From contig NW_003314306.1 of the NCBI RefSeq assembly GCF_000143415.4, positions 1,263,318-1,327,317 on the forward strand: a stretch of 64,000 nt of DNA, written 5' to 3'. This DNA comes from Selaginella moellendorffii (taxonomy: Eukaryota > Streptophyta > Lycopodiopsida > Selaginellales > Selaginellaceae). A program made the translations under genes and the position numbers. The notes under the pieces are model-generated. The model was not told the DNA's origin. It saw only the letters and a program-made list of their open reading frames with translations, and did not search any database. Numbering within the stretch: position 1 is the first letter of the stretch; every line of letters begins with the position of its first letter. Of this stretch, positions 1-10,742 are shown piece by piece.

Positions 1-574
1 CAATCCTTTGAGGTGTAAAGTAGCAAACGGCACCTTATAATCCTCTGAATGTCCTTTGTAATTGAACCATCATTCAATGCAATGCAACCAATCCTGCAGC
101 TTGATGATATCATTCTCCCCCCCATACTCAAGAACGTTGAGCTTATCTTTTTCCTGCCATAAGTTGGACACTATTGGGTAACAAGCTGGAAAAGTTGGAC
201 TGACGATGGTGGCACCATGGGCTGGAAAGGTGGCACAACAACAGGCTGCTGCCACAGAGTTGAATTGGTGAATTTGTTGAATTGATGCATCAACGAATAT
301 GAAGCTTTTTCTGTATGTCTCACTTTGAAAAGGTAGCAAAAGAAAATTTCAAGTTCGATATAGTGTAGGACTTTCTTTGCATGAGTACCTTGAGATTGCG
401 TGATTCTATGTATAGCTTTATAAGATAATCTTTGTGTACAAGTCTCAGTTGGGAGGCTTGACTTTTCTGGTTGCAGCGTTCATGAAATCAGAGCGTTTGT
501 GTTACATTCTGTGCTTGGAGCGAAAGGCTTGGTTGGAAATGGGAATGAAATCAAATATCATGGCAATTGCTGCG

Positions 575-1830
575 GTGCTGGTTGTTCTCTTGGGTATAAT
601 CTCGGCTTGAGTGAAGGATTTTTGTCATTCTTGTTAATATAACAGGGGTTGTGATGCAAGCTGAAGCTGCAGGACAGCAGGCGCTCCTCCAGCGAGGTGA
701 TACATCAGACAATTCGATATAACTTTGGAGATCTCTTCTAGTTTGCCTGGCAGTGTGCCAGTACACTAGAGTGGTTTGCAGAGTGAATAGGAATGCATGC
801 TTTAACTCTTGCAATCTACCGCGAGGATGCCGGCCAGTGTAACTTCTAATAAAACGTTATTATTATTGTTTATTATGACATAAGGAATCACAACTAGCTT
901 ACAAACGACGAAGGATAAGTTGAAGCACGAGGGGGGAAATCCGGAAATGCTGGCCTCGATCTCCACTCTGGTTCCCGAGCAAGCGAGAGACTATCTACTC
1001 TACCAGTCACATGCCGCACACACCACAATTTGGCAAAGCTCAAACCTTTTTTGCTCAAAACCGCTTGTTCCAGGTAAGAGCTTTCGAGAAATTTTCCAAG
1101 AAAAGCTGCAGGATAGAACCGGCCAATTTGCTGATGCTTCGATTAAAACTCGTGATTTTATTTTTTAGTCCTTGCTGCGGTGTGCCATACTCTGGAGTCG
1201 TTTCCAGAGGCGTTCTGTTTGATACAACGCTTGCAATCTCCCACGAGGATGCCGACCAGTTTGACATCCAGAACAAAATTGCTGAATAAAGCATTGGTGC
1301 AAGTGAGTTTGTGAAACCTGCTAAAGAAGTCAAAGATCAAAAGACAAGGTGGATGCTGCTTGATTTTTTTTTTCGTTTGATTACACCTATCGCCCAGCTT
1401 TCCATTGTTATGCAGTGTTGAGTGGCTTCCAAGTTGAAAGTCCGGTCGGTTTCAAATTACTATGAAGTTTTTGCTGTATTTCACAAGTAGAAGAACTTGT
1501 GGTGCTGGTGGTTCTCTTGGATATAATCTTGGCTTGATCGTGAAGATTCCTTGTCATTCTTGTTAATATATCAGGGGTTGGGATGAAAGCTGAAGCTCCT
1601 GCACAGCGGGGGCTCCTCCAGCGAGGTGAGCGATCAATCTTACTAGTATAGATTCCCAATTCGATATAACTTTGGAGATCTTTTCTAGTTTGCCCGACTG
1701 TGTGCCAGTACACTAGAGTGGTTTGCAGAGGTGTTCCGAATGTGAACGCATGCTTTAACTCTTGCAATCTCCTGCCAAGATGCCGGCAAGTGTAATCTGA
1801 CATAGTCCCATAAGGAACTACATTATTGTT
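575..1830. repeat. diverged tandem repeat, two main copies
   Basis: Two similar blocks lie at about 575-870 and 1505-1830. They share stretches such as GTCATTCTTGTTAATAT, CTCCTCCAGCGAGGTGA and ACTAGAGTGGTTTGCAGAG. A third partial match lies near 1190-1260 (CTTGCAATCTCCCACGAGGATGCC). Open frames across these blocks are short and not shared between the copies, so I see no gene. The flanking 1-570 also holds nothing I recognise. The similarity is visible in the sequence; its origin is unknown. Confidence 0.6.
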
Positions 1831-1853
1831 TGTTGTGTTAAATACCACGAGCC

Positions 1854-1896
1854 GGTTTAGGGTTTAGGGTCTACGGTTTAGGGTTTAGGGTTTAGG
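1854..1896 (+). repeat. interstitial telomere-like repeat (TTTAGGG)n
   Basis: Five TTTAGGG-type units in two groups are separated by a short CTAC interruption. This is the plant telomere repeat in the G-rich orientation. The tract is far too short to be a chromosome end and sits beside other repeats, so it is an interstitial tract. Confidence 0.85.
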
Positions 1897-2254
1897 GCAT
1901 ACAAGGTCAATGTCGTTTTCTTGTCTTTGCAAAAGCGCTTGTCCAGGAAGCCTGCAAGCTCCAGGGATTTTCAGTTGGATTGTTGGTTGAAGCTCTGGGG
2001 ATTTGTGTGCCGCAGGAGTGGTTTGCTGGAAAGAAGATCTGCAACATGTTCTATCCAGTCCGGAACTTCCACTCCTTCCTCCAAGAAGTGGAAGATCTCA
2101 CACTGTTTTGAACTTCTGGATTCGATGGTGGTGGAGGTGGCAAGAACGCAAGCTTGTCCATGGCATGGAAAGGCTCAAACTATCCACATCTTGCTGGTTG
2201 GCTTGCCTGGAAGCAGCAAGTCTTCTGTTGAGCAATTGCCATAAACTATATTGA

Positions 2255-4310
2255 ATTGTTGGAGAATGATCAGATTCAACTTGCTAGAGTGGTTTTCCAG
2301 CAAGAGAGCTTACAATGGATAAAGTGTGCTTCATAATGACCATTTTACTTGATTTAATTAATTTATCATTTGGTAAGTTGATTGATCAAGTCATTAATTT
2401 ATTAGTCAATTCATGAATCTATTAAATTGACAAGTTGATTGATCATTTCATGAGTTGGTTGGGTTGGTTGATGAGTTGATGATTCAATTAATATATAGTT
2501 TCTAAACACACTCTTTACTTAAATCTATGTAAGAGCTTAAACTACCATCTCTGTTGCTCTCTGGAATAAAAGTATAATTCAAGATGTTATAGAGCATAGA
2601 TAATATTCCTAGAACATGAGTGGATATTCTATATGGGGTATATCTTCCCTTGCAAGTTTAGAGTATGAGTGATTGAGGTGATCATGGTGGGATAAATCAA
2701 TTCCTAGCTAGCCTATTCAAATTCCATGTGATTTTTTTTGTTCTTAGCACAATTCTAATTCTCAATGAGATTCACTGCCATTATCACAAATTCTTTAATT
2801 TCTTTAAGTTTTCTTTGGGTTTTGATACTCATGGCTAAAAACTTTAATTTTCAGACTTGTAAATTTGTGATACCAAAGGATAGAAAGATAATATACAAGC
2901 CCATCTACTCAATTTGCTGAAAAATAAAAAACTAAGGTTTAATTTATAAATCATGCAATTAAATTTGAGACAAGACCATTAGTGGTGTATGCTCTTTATA
3001 AGTTACTATTTTCTCAGATCTTTTTGGCTCTTGAAAAATCTACTTTCAAGGTTTTTAGTTTTTGCTTATTCAATTCATTCTCTTGCAAGATTTTGTCATT
3101 TCTTGATTGTTTGAGTGGTTTTTTCTCTTTGTCTTGTGATTTCTATGAGTGTTTTTTCTTCCTTTCTAGAAAGAACTTGAGGAGAGCTTCTTCTTGAGTC
3201 CTATCTTGAATCTCATATCATTTTTATTTTTTTTGGTATTGTTTATGAGGAATTTAGAACTTTCTTGCTGTTTATTTGCTTGGATTTTGTAAGATTTGTT
3301 TTGTCCAAGAGCTAGAGCAGGTAATAGCTTTCCAAAAGAGTTTTATCTCATGAGTTTTGGTGCTATATGTCAAGAGATCTAGCGTCATTTCTCTTCTTGC
3401 ATTATCCATGGGAAGTTTGGAGCTTTCTCACCTATTTTTTACTTGACTTTTTGTGTTGTAGGCTAGATTTCTAGGAGTGCATCTCAATCAATGAGTTTTC
3501 TTTATTAGTTGCATTTTTCAAGTGTGAGCATTTTGATCTTGACATGGAGCAACTAACAATCCACTTTCTCCTGTGTACTATAGCTCTACCTATGTTTAAT
3601 CCTACTTCAGGGTTTCTTTTAGAGACCATATTACAATTTTATCAAATCATATCTTGATTGATGGGGTATAATATTTGGAGTTCACAAGCTTGTTGGCAGG
3701 GAAAATGCAGGCTTTAATAGATGAAGATTTCTTTATACTGCTTCTTTTGTTTCATAAGGTGTTTGAAATTGAGAAGGGCTCACAAGAGCTGTTTTGTGAG
3801 CTTTTCCTCTTCTAGGGCAGCAACAAATCTAAACTTGATTACATGCTGTGATTTAAACAATACTAGAAGATTTGTCAAAGGAAGGAGGTAAGGGAGGAGA
3901 ATTTGGTTATTTCCACATATATAACCAAACTCTAGCTAAGGATTTAGTAAAAAGTGGCTAAGCAATGCCATTCCAAGTGTATAACCATGCCATGGAGATT
4001 GAGAATGATTTAATATATGAGTTAAGTGTTTCTAGTGTGGTAGAGATGCTTGGGCCATCTCTTACTATAGTAGTGTATGCCATCTCTAGGACATAACTGC
4101 CAACCTTTAATGCCATTATGGCACCAGCCACAAGCTCTTTCATTCCCATCATGGACTTAGCTTTAACAATACAAGTCTCTATTACTGCAACAACAAAACT
4201 TTATACTCCAACAACAATGGCAAGAGTGGCTTCTATAAGAACTCCACACTTTTAGGGTACAAGCCTCTTCTCATGTCATTATTGCTCACACTATGATTTT
4301 CAAACAATGA
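2255..4310. other. AT-rich intergenic stretch, no gene seen
   Basis: About 2 kb of AT-rich sequence with poly-T runs and only short open frames. None of these resembles a known protein or has a convincing splice arrangement. No LTRs or terminal inverted repeats were recognised by eye. Confidence 0.5.
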
Positions 4311-4329
4311 CAATCATTGCTGGAATGTT

Positions 4330-4795
4330 TTTCTTTACAAAGCACTAGAGTGGAGTGCATGGGTGCCCAAATGAATATTCAATGGCTGTGCTTTATCACC
4401 TGTCGCATAGGACACTTGGTCCAGACCCAAGAAATCGATCAAAAGAGCAAGAGAAGAGGAAGGCTGAAACATGAGAAGCACAGGCAAAAGGAACTGAAAT
4501 TTTGAGTGATCTTATGTTTTTTCCAATTAGACTTGTCCATAAACGAAGCCTTAACGAACTCAGCTGAAATAATTGTACACATCTGCACAATATCAAGCTC
4601 CTCACTGTGAACAAACTTTCTCTGTTCTAGGCTCGCCCTGACCACTCCTCAGGAGGAATAGATTATCTGGAATTCTGTTCTTGGTGAAAGCAGCTATCGT
4701 CGTGAGACCCCTGATGTTGCAGGAGCGGCTGTAAGTGCTCAGCAAGAACGCAAGTGGCACTCTTCATCTTAAGCACAGCAAGATGTTCGTCCTAT
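4330..4795 (-). repeat. inverted copy of the 23.7-24.1 kb PPR-derived repeat
   Basis: This segment is the reverse complement of about 23,690-24,110. Shared pieces include the stretch around GGACACTTGGTCCAGACCC, the AATATTCAATGGCTGTG stretch, and the end resembling GCACTCTTCATCTTAAG. The 23.7 kb copy contains a decayed piece of the PPR gene at 19.1-21.6 kb, so this block also carries that PPR-derived sequence, on the minus strand. It is a dispersed duplicated repeat with no intact reading frame. Confidence 0.75.
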
Positions 4796-4991
4796 CAAGT
4801 TCTCTCTCTCTTTCTTCCTGTACCTTTTAATATTATAGATGAAAATATTACACTTCAGAGTAAGATGGTATAAATTATAAATTGATCAATTGGATTAATA
4901 AATAATACTAAATAGTAATAACACTGTTGCATGCAAGAAACAAAATTTTATTGTAAGTCACACTTAAAATCTTTCTAGTCCAAATCACATG

Positions 4992-7582
4992 TTACAATTC
5001 AAAGTTAAGAGGATGAAAGTTGAGTTTGTGAGCTTGACAAAAGACTCCCACACTTTCTTGCATTCCTTCAGGCCCACAAGCAAACACTCCCACGTACTCC
5101 TTCCTTCCTTTTGAATGCTCCGGAATAATGTCTGCACAGAATCAAACGCCTAATCCCTCTCTTAAGTCTGATTCATCAATTCACCTTGAAACTCCGGATG
5201 CTTTCCATACTGAATGTTGGTTGGCTTGAGTCCAACTTCAGTTGAAATGGAACCCATATGGCGCATCTACAAGGTGCAAGTCTTTTCCTTTCCACCAGTT
5301 CCAAGCGAGAATCGTTGCTCCACCGAAGAACACAACTCCAGCAACGTATTCCATGAGCAAGCTGAAACCCCTCCCTGCTCTGGAGAAAGCTTTGTAGGTG
5401 TTCTGGTCTTGTGGAAAGATGTAATAGCGATGAATAACTCCGGCAAGGAGCATGTAACCAAGGAAAGATGCCAAGATCGTTGCAGCATATAGTCTGTAGC
5501 CCTGAGTTCTCGAGATTCCTCTAACTTGCTTCTTGACCTTACTGATGTCTTGTGATGGAGAAGGCTCGGCACACACTGATGCTGTTGTTGCTCTTCCAGC
5601 AAACTTGACAATGTCCAGCTTTTCATCGTAGACCCCATTGTCCAGGGCTTGTTGCTTCTCTCCTATATCTTGGCGAGTAACATAAGCTTGAATGTCAATT
5701 TGAAGAGTTTGTATGAATATTGTTTTGAGAATGCCAAGCTCATCCAGCTTCCTCACCGCCCACACAAGAAAAATCTTCTCCAGTGGAGTGCGCTGCTTTG
5801 TTTGGACCTTGTGGAGAAGATCCTTGATAATCGATAGAAAAGGAGCTATTCCACTTCCCCCAGCAACGAATAAGTACATTTTGTATCTAACAAAGTAACC
5901 CATCATAAGAGCAAAGTCATATATTTAATACACTTACATATGCAAATAGTCAATGTTATGCCCGTGGGGACTTGGATTCTCGTTGGAAATACTTCTGTAA
6001 CCCTCTTGGATGAAGAGCTCCCTGAGTTTGTATGTCCATTTTCCACTTCACTTCACTAAAATCGAGAGCTTGTCAAACTCGACTCCAGAGCAGGAGGTGA
6101 CTGTAAATGAATGCCACTGCAGACTTGAAGTCGCAGGGAGGTTCACAAAAATCACACTTGCTGCGTCATATCTGCAAAAATAAGAACAAAAAATATTAAT
6201 ACAGATATTAAAAAAATAGATAAGTATAATACTTGGGAGTTTTGCAAACGTCAGCTCTATGGTCTCACTACAGATCATCCTTGCCGATACCACCTCAACA
6301 TGCCTTCTGGATTGTAAGAGCCTGAATAGTCTATCGCTCTACATTTTGTTTGTGATTGGATTCGTTTTTCCATGTGGGAGAGAAATGGCTTGCCATGATA
6401 GTATAATAAAAGAGCTCAAATCTCTGCTTGTGAACAGAATTGAGTGATGTGACCCAAATAATCAGGCCAACAATCCATGCAATCGTCTTCTCCCACAAAA
6501 TAAAATGGACCAAAAACAGAATAAAGTTTAAAAATTGTAAAAAAAAGGTTTACCTCTTTGGATTGTGAGAAATTGACACAATCCAAATGTGATAGCGGAT
6601 CGAGTGCTCAACATTGATAAGCTGGACAAGGGAGGAAAATCTTGCAACTGGAAAGAAAAGAAATGCAAACGGGACGGCCCAAGCCTGCCTCCAACGATGT
6701 TAAACTTCCTCTGCCACCTTCTTGTTTCAATCAAGAAAAGTACATCTCAGTTGAGAGTTCGTGACTTTGAGACACTTAATACTTACAAAGGATCCATGTG
6801 GTCGCTCATTCCGGGATGCGTCATGAATGGAATATTGATCCTGTAGAAAGATCTTGAGGTGTTTAGCGGTCATCCAAGCAAACAAAGCCACAAAAGCCCC
6901 AAGCAGCGCCAACTCGGATAATGAGATTAGCGCTAATGGGACTCTAACAAACACTGGATAGTTCCATGGATTTATCTTAAGTGGCTTCATGGTCCTGCAT
7001 AAAAGAAAGAAAAAGAGGATGCTTAAATTATTATCAAAGAAGAATTTGAGATTCTAGCTCACTTGCTTCTCTTGCTGTAACTTAGATAAATGGCTCTAAC
7101 AAACGCCACCAGGAGTATGGGGGAGAAGTAAATAAGCGTGTATGCCCCTGGAAGAATCACAGTGAGCAGTGCTATCAACTTCCTGGCGCGATTATATACC
7201 AGTGTCGCGATATGCTTTGGAGGAGACATGACGAAGAACAGGATTCCAGAATCCACGTTCTCGTTGGCCTCATGAGGAACAGGGCGTCGCCCAGGATCGC
7301 GCCCAGTATTAATCTGGCAAGAGAATATTCTGGCAAAGCCATTTGTAGTATGATCTTCGCAAAGCACCGGACACTTTGATAGGTCCTTGGTGTAAGAAAT
7401 TCTCGAAATTATTGCCTTCTCCCTCTCCTCCAGCGCCAGAGCCCGGTGTCCCTGTGTTTGCCATGCCAAGGATTCCAGAAATTTTTTGTCCAAGTTCTCG
7501 TTGGCTTCATGATCCAGATCATCATCCATCTTGCAAAGACAATCGCCATGAAAGCCTTGGCAGCAACACGAAGAAAAGCCAT
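4992..7582 (-). pseudogene. ferric reductase oxidase (FRO) pseudogene, tandem copy
   Basis: This is a degraded copy of the intact FRO gene just upstream (7,920-10,430), with the same exon order. Still readable are NADPH-site pieces (VAGGSGIAPFLSI near 5,860; FACGPEGM near 5,050), C-terminal membrane segments and the ending NFEL. The lesions are clear. Exon 1 is scrambled and carries an internal repeat. The haem-region exon near 6,550-6,730 is frameshifted and has lost the part that in the sibling contains WTGH and VHG. A segment of about 67 bp at 6,337-6,403 is inverted. The Cys codon after VK is now TGA (6,048-6,050), with a further deletion beyond it. A frameshift follows LVDAP near 5,260. 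The sibling gene makes each lesion visible. A functional isoform skipping all of these is very unlikely. Confidence 0.85.
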
Positions 7583-7919
7583 TGCGGATGAGAGGAATAG
7601 CCTCTGTCTAGTCTATAGTCATGCAAAAGCTGTACACCCTTGCTTCATGCAAAATAGTACATAAAATTGTCAACTCCCCTTTTGCAAACTCGAGGGATTA
7701 ATCCTCGTATATTTTAGTGGTGGATTTTGCCCAAGTGAGCTTCAAGTGTTTGTTCGTTGTCAAACAAAGAGTTTTCTTTTTGTTTTCTGCGCCTGTGATT
7801 GCGCCGTGATGTGGAGATCCCTCGCGTAAAGCATCACGCAAGAATTTGCTACAGGTATGATCCTTCCCGCTTCCAAACAATACTCATCTTTGTTCCTTTT
7901 TGATTCCAAAAAGAAAAGT

Positions 7920-10430
7920 TTAGAGCTCAAAGTTTAATGGGTGGAAGTTGAGCTTGTGATCTCGGCACTGGAAACCCACATTCCTTTGCATTCCCTCGGG
8001 TCCACAAGCGAAGACTCCAGTGCATTCCTTGTTTTTGCTTGCGTGCTCAGAGAAGATCTCTGTGACGAAAAAACGCAACTTAGATCACAAATCGAATTTC
8101 TCCTTGCTTGAGGAGCTGCTTACCTTGGAAATCCGGGCGTCTTCCATAAACCACTTTGCTTGGTCTCATTTTCGTCGAGCTTGGGTCTATCACTGGCGCG
8201 TCTACAAGATTAGAGTCTCGTCTCGACTTGGACCAGTTCCACAGGAGGATAGTTCCACCACCAAAGGCACAAATGGCGACCACGTACTCCAGAAGCGACG
8301 CAAATCCTCTACCCGATATCGAGCAAACTTGGTACGTATTGTGATCCATCGGATAGATGTAGAAGCGGTGCACCAGTCCCGCGATGAGCATGTATCCTGC
8401 GAACGATGCCAGGATTGTTGCTGCATACAGCTTGTAGCCAAATGTCTTTGCCACTGCTCTAACTTTCTTCGCGTTTGGATTTCCAGATGATGCCGCGCGT
8501 CCCGCGAAATGGATGACGGACTTATGATCGAGCTCGTTCAACTTGACGGGGGATTCGAGATCACTTTCGCTCTCACGAGTGACATAAGCATGAAGTTCCA
8601 AGAAATCCGCGGCGGAGAAATCGGGAGCGATGGAAGAAGGTGAGATGGAATGCAGAATCTGGAGCTCCTCGGAGAACTTGACTGCCAGAATGAAAACGAT
8701 TTTCTTTGGTGCAAGCCTGAGCTTGTTGTGGACTTTGTAGAGCAAGTCCTTAAGGATTGAGATGAATGGTCCGACTCCACTTCCTCCGGCCACGAAGATC
8801 AAAGTTGGATATCTGCAGCACAAAGGTGTGAGGTTTAATGCATTTTGAGCCCAAAAACTTACGCATGAAGATGATCCAGCTCGTGACCATGAGGACCTTC
8901 AACTGCTGCTTCAAAGTGTACGGGATAGTTGTGTGAGTTCTCGTTGAGACGCTCCTGATCGAGCAGCGACTTGAGTTTGCAGGTCCAGCTTCCACTGCAT
9001 TTCACGAAAATAGTAATTCGATCCACGTCCACAGTTGAGCATGATGTAACAGTGAAAGGATGCCACTGCAATCTCGAGATGGCTGGCAAGTTGAGAAAGA
9101 TCACACTTGCGGCCGGGTACTTCAAATCTGTCCAAGTAAGTCATAAGTTAACAGCGAAGAACAGAAAAATGTATCTGCTTTTCACCAGGAACTTTAGCGA
9201 GAGTGAGCTCCAGAGTTTCTGGAGAGATGACTTTCGCCGAGACCACCTCAACGTGCCTCATCGATTGCAAGAACCGGAAGAGTCTATCGATGAAGAAGAG
9301 AAACACTCCGGCGATAACAATGGCGAGCCATCCCTCCCCGAGGTGAAGAGCAAAGCCAACGATGAAGACAAAGTAAAGCTGGTGTGTGTGGTAAAAGAGC
9401 TCGAATCTGTGCTTCCGGACTGGAGCTAGAGAAGTCCCCCACATCAGAAGGCCGACGATCCAAGTAAACAATCCAGTAAGCCCACTTATGTCGATCTTGT
9501 GCCACCTTACAAGCTGCAAGAGAGAAACCAAATAAGGTCTTTTCTCGAAAACTTTGATACCTCTTGTGATTTGTTTGCCATTGTCCAGTAGAGGATATAA
9601 ACCAAGCCATGGACAGTCCAGAGGAACATCGTGATATGCCCCGTCCAAATGTGGTACCGCACGGCATGCTCGAATGGTATGTTTATCAGCCGGAAGAGTG
9701 AAGAGAGCCGCGCGACTGGGAAGAAGAGAAACGCAAAAGGGACGGCTCCAGTCATACCAAAGACTTTTCCAACAATGTTGAACTTTCGTTCCCATCTGGA
9801 AGCCAGCAAAAAAAGTGACAAGATTTTTTCTTCTCTTTTTTGTTTGTCAATCACTTACAGTGGTCCCAGTGTTATAGGCCTTCCCATCCAGTCGAAAGGG
9901 ACATTGATCCTATCGAAAGAGCCCTTCATGTACTTTGCAAGAGTCCATGTGTATAAGGCAATGGAAGCTGTGAGAAGCGCGAGCTCGGCGAGAGAAATCA
10001 GTGCCAGTGGTCCTCGGAGAAAAACCGGATAAGTCCACGGATTAACTTTGAGAAACTTTCTCAATCCCCTGGAAGATTGATGAGAAAAGGGTGAGTTTTA
10101 ACTAAGTTCTCTTAACTCGTTGGTGTTCGTGTGCTTCTTGGTGTGGCTCAGGTAGAGCGCTGCGATGAATGCCATGAAGAGAACCGGAGCAGTGTAGATG
10201 AGCGTGTAAACTCCTGGAAAAAGGGTAACATAAAATTCTCGGTGTTGATCTAAGAAGGGAAAGATCTTACCAGTTTGTCCGTAGGATTTGAGAGAAACAC
10301 GCTCGGCAATCGGCCCCGAGAAATGGGTGAAGAACGCTGATGTTGGAGACATGATCCACACGAGAATCCATCCAGCGAACACCAAGAACATGAAGAACTT
10401 GAAGACGAATCCACGAATCGAAGCTCCCAT
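7920..10430 (-). CDS. ferric reductase oxidase (FRO), intact
   Basis: A plasma-membrane-type ferric-chelate reductase that passes electrons from NADPH through FAD and two haems to Fe(III) or Cu(II). Eight exons fit in phase: 10430-10271, 10213-10117, 10068-9859, 9795-9561, 9513-9186, 9127-8863, 8812-8124 and 8059-7920, giving 707 aa, the usual FRO length. The N-terminus is a membrane segment (IRGFVFKFFMFLVFAGW). The haem-binding helices carry HIWTGH and TVHG. The FAD motif is HPFTVTS, the NADPH sites are VAGGSGVGPFISIL and FACGPEGM, and two further membrane segments lie between them. I chose the ATG at 10,430 because it directly precedes the first helix; an in-frame start at 10,502 is possible. 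Intron 2 has a weak GTTAAG donor. Family assignment is firm; metal preference and membrane (plasma, plastid or mitochondrial) cannot be told. Confidence 0.93.
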
Positions 10431-10742
10431 CTTCCTGGAAACTTTTTGTTCTATGGCTGCCGGCAAAAAGGATTTAGAATGTAGAACAAGCACGAGAGTC
10501 AAAATAAGTATGCAGTGGATGACGACAATGCAAAAATATTGGTATTCTTACACGAAATATAGCTTTTTTTTATCGCGTGACACGTGGTGCAATGTGGTCG
10601 CGCCATCTTGGCTAGCCCGTATGAAAATTTCTAGGGTTTCGCGAAACGAAGAAGACTCCAGAAGGTACTCTGGTGCTGTTCTTGGCGGCTTTCTTAGCCG
10701 CGCTTTCTTCCTCTTGGCAGTGTAGATCGCGCCAGGAGTGAG
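10431..10742. promoter_or_regulatory. shared divergent promoter region, FRO / HSP70-8
   Basis: Only 312 bp separate the start codons of the divergent FRO (minus) and HSP70-8 (plus) genes, so both 5' leaders and promoters must lie here or overlap. No clear TATA box or iron-response element was recognised. Shared use is inferred from geometry only. Confidence 0.5.

Noticed and set aside
4992-7582. Functional second FRO gene
   Set aside because: Inversion, deletion of the haem segment, an in-frame TGA and several frameshifts cannot all be avoided by splicing.
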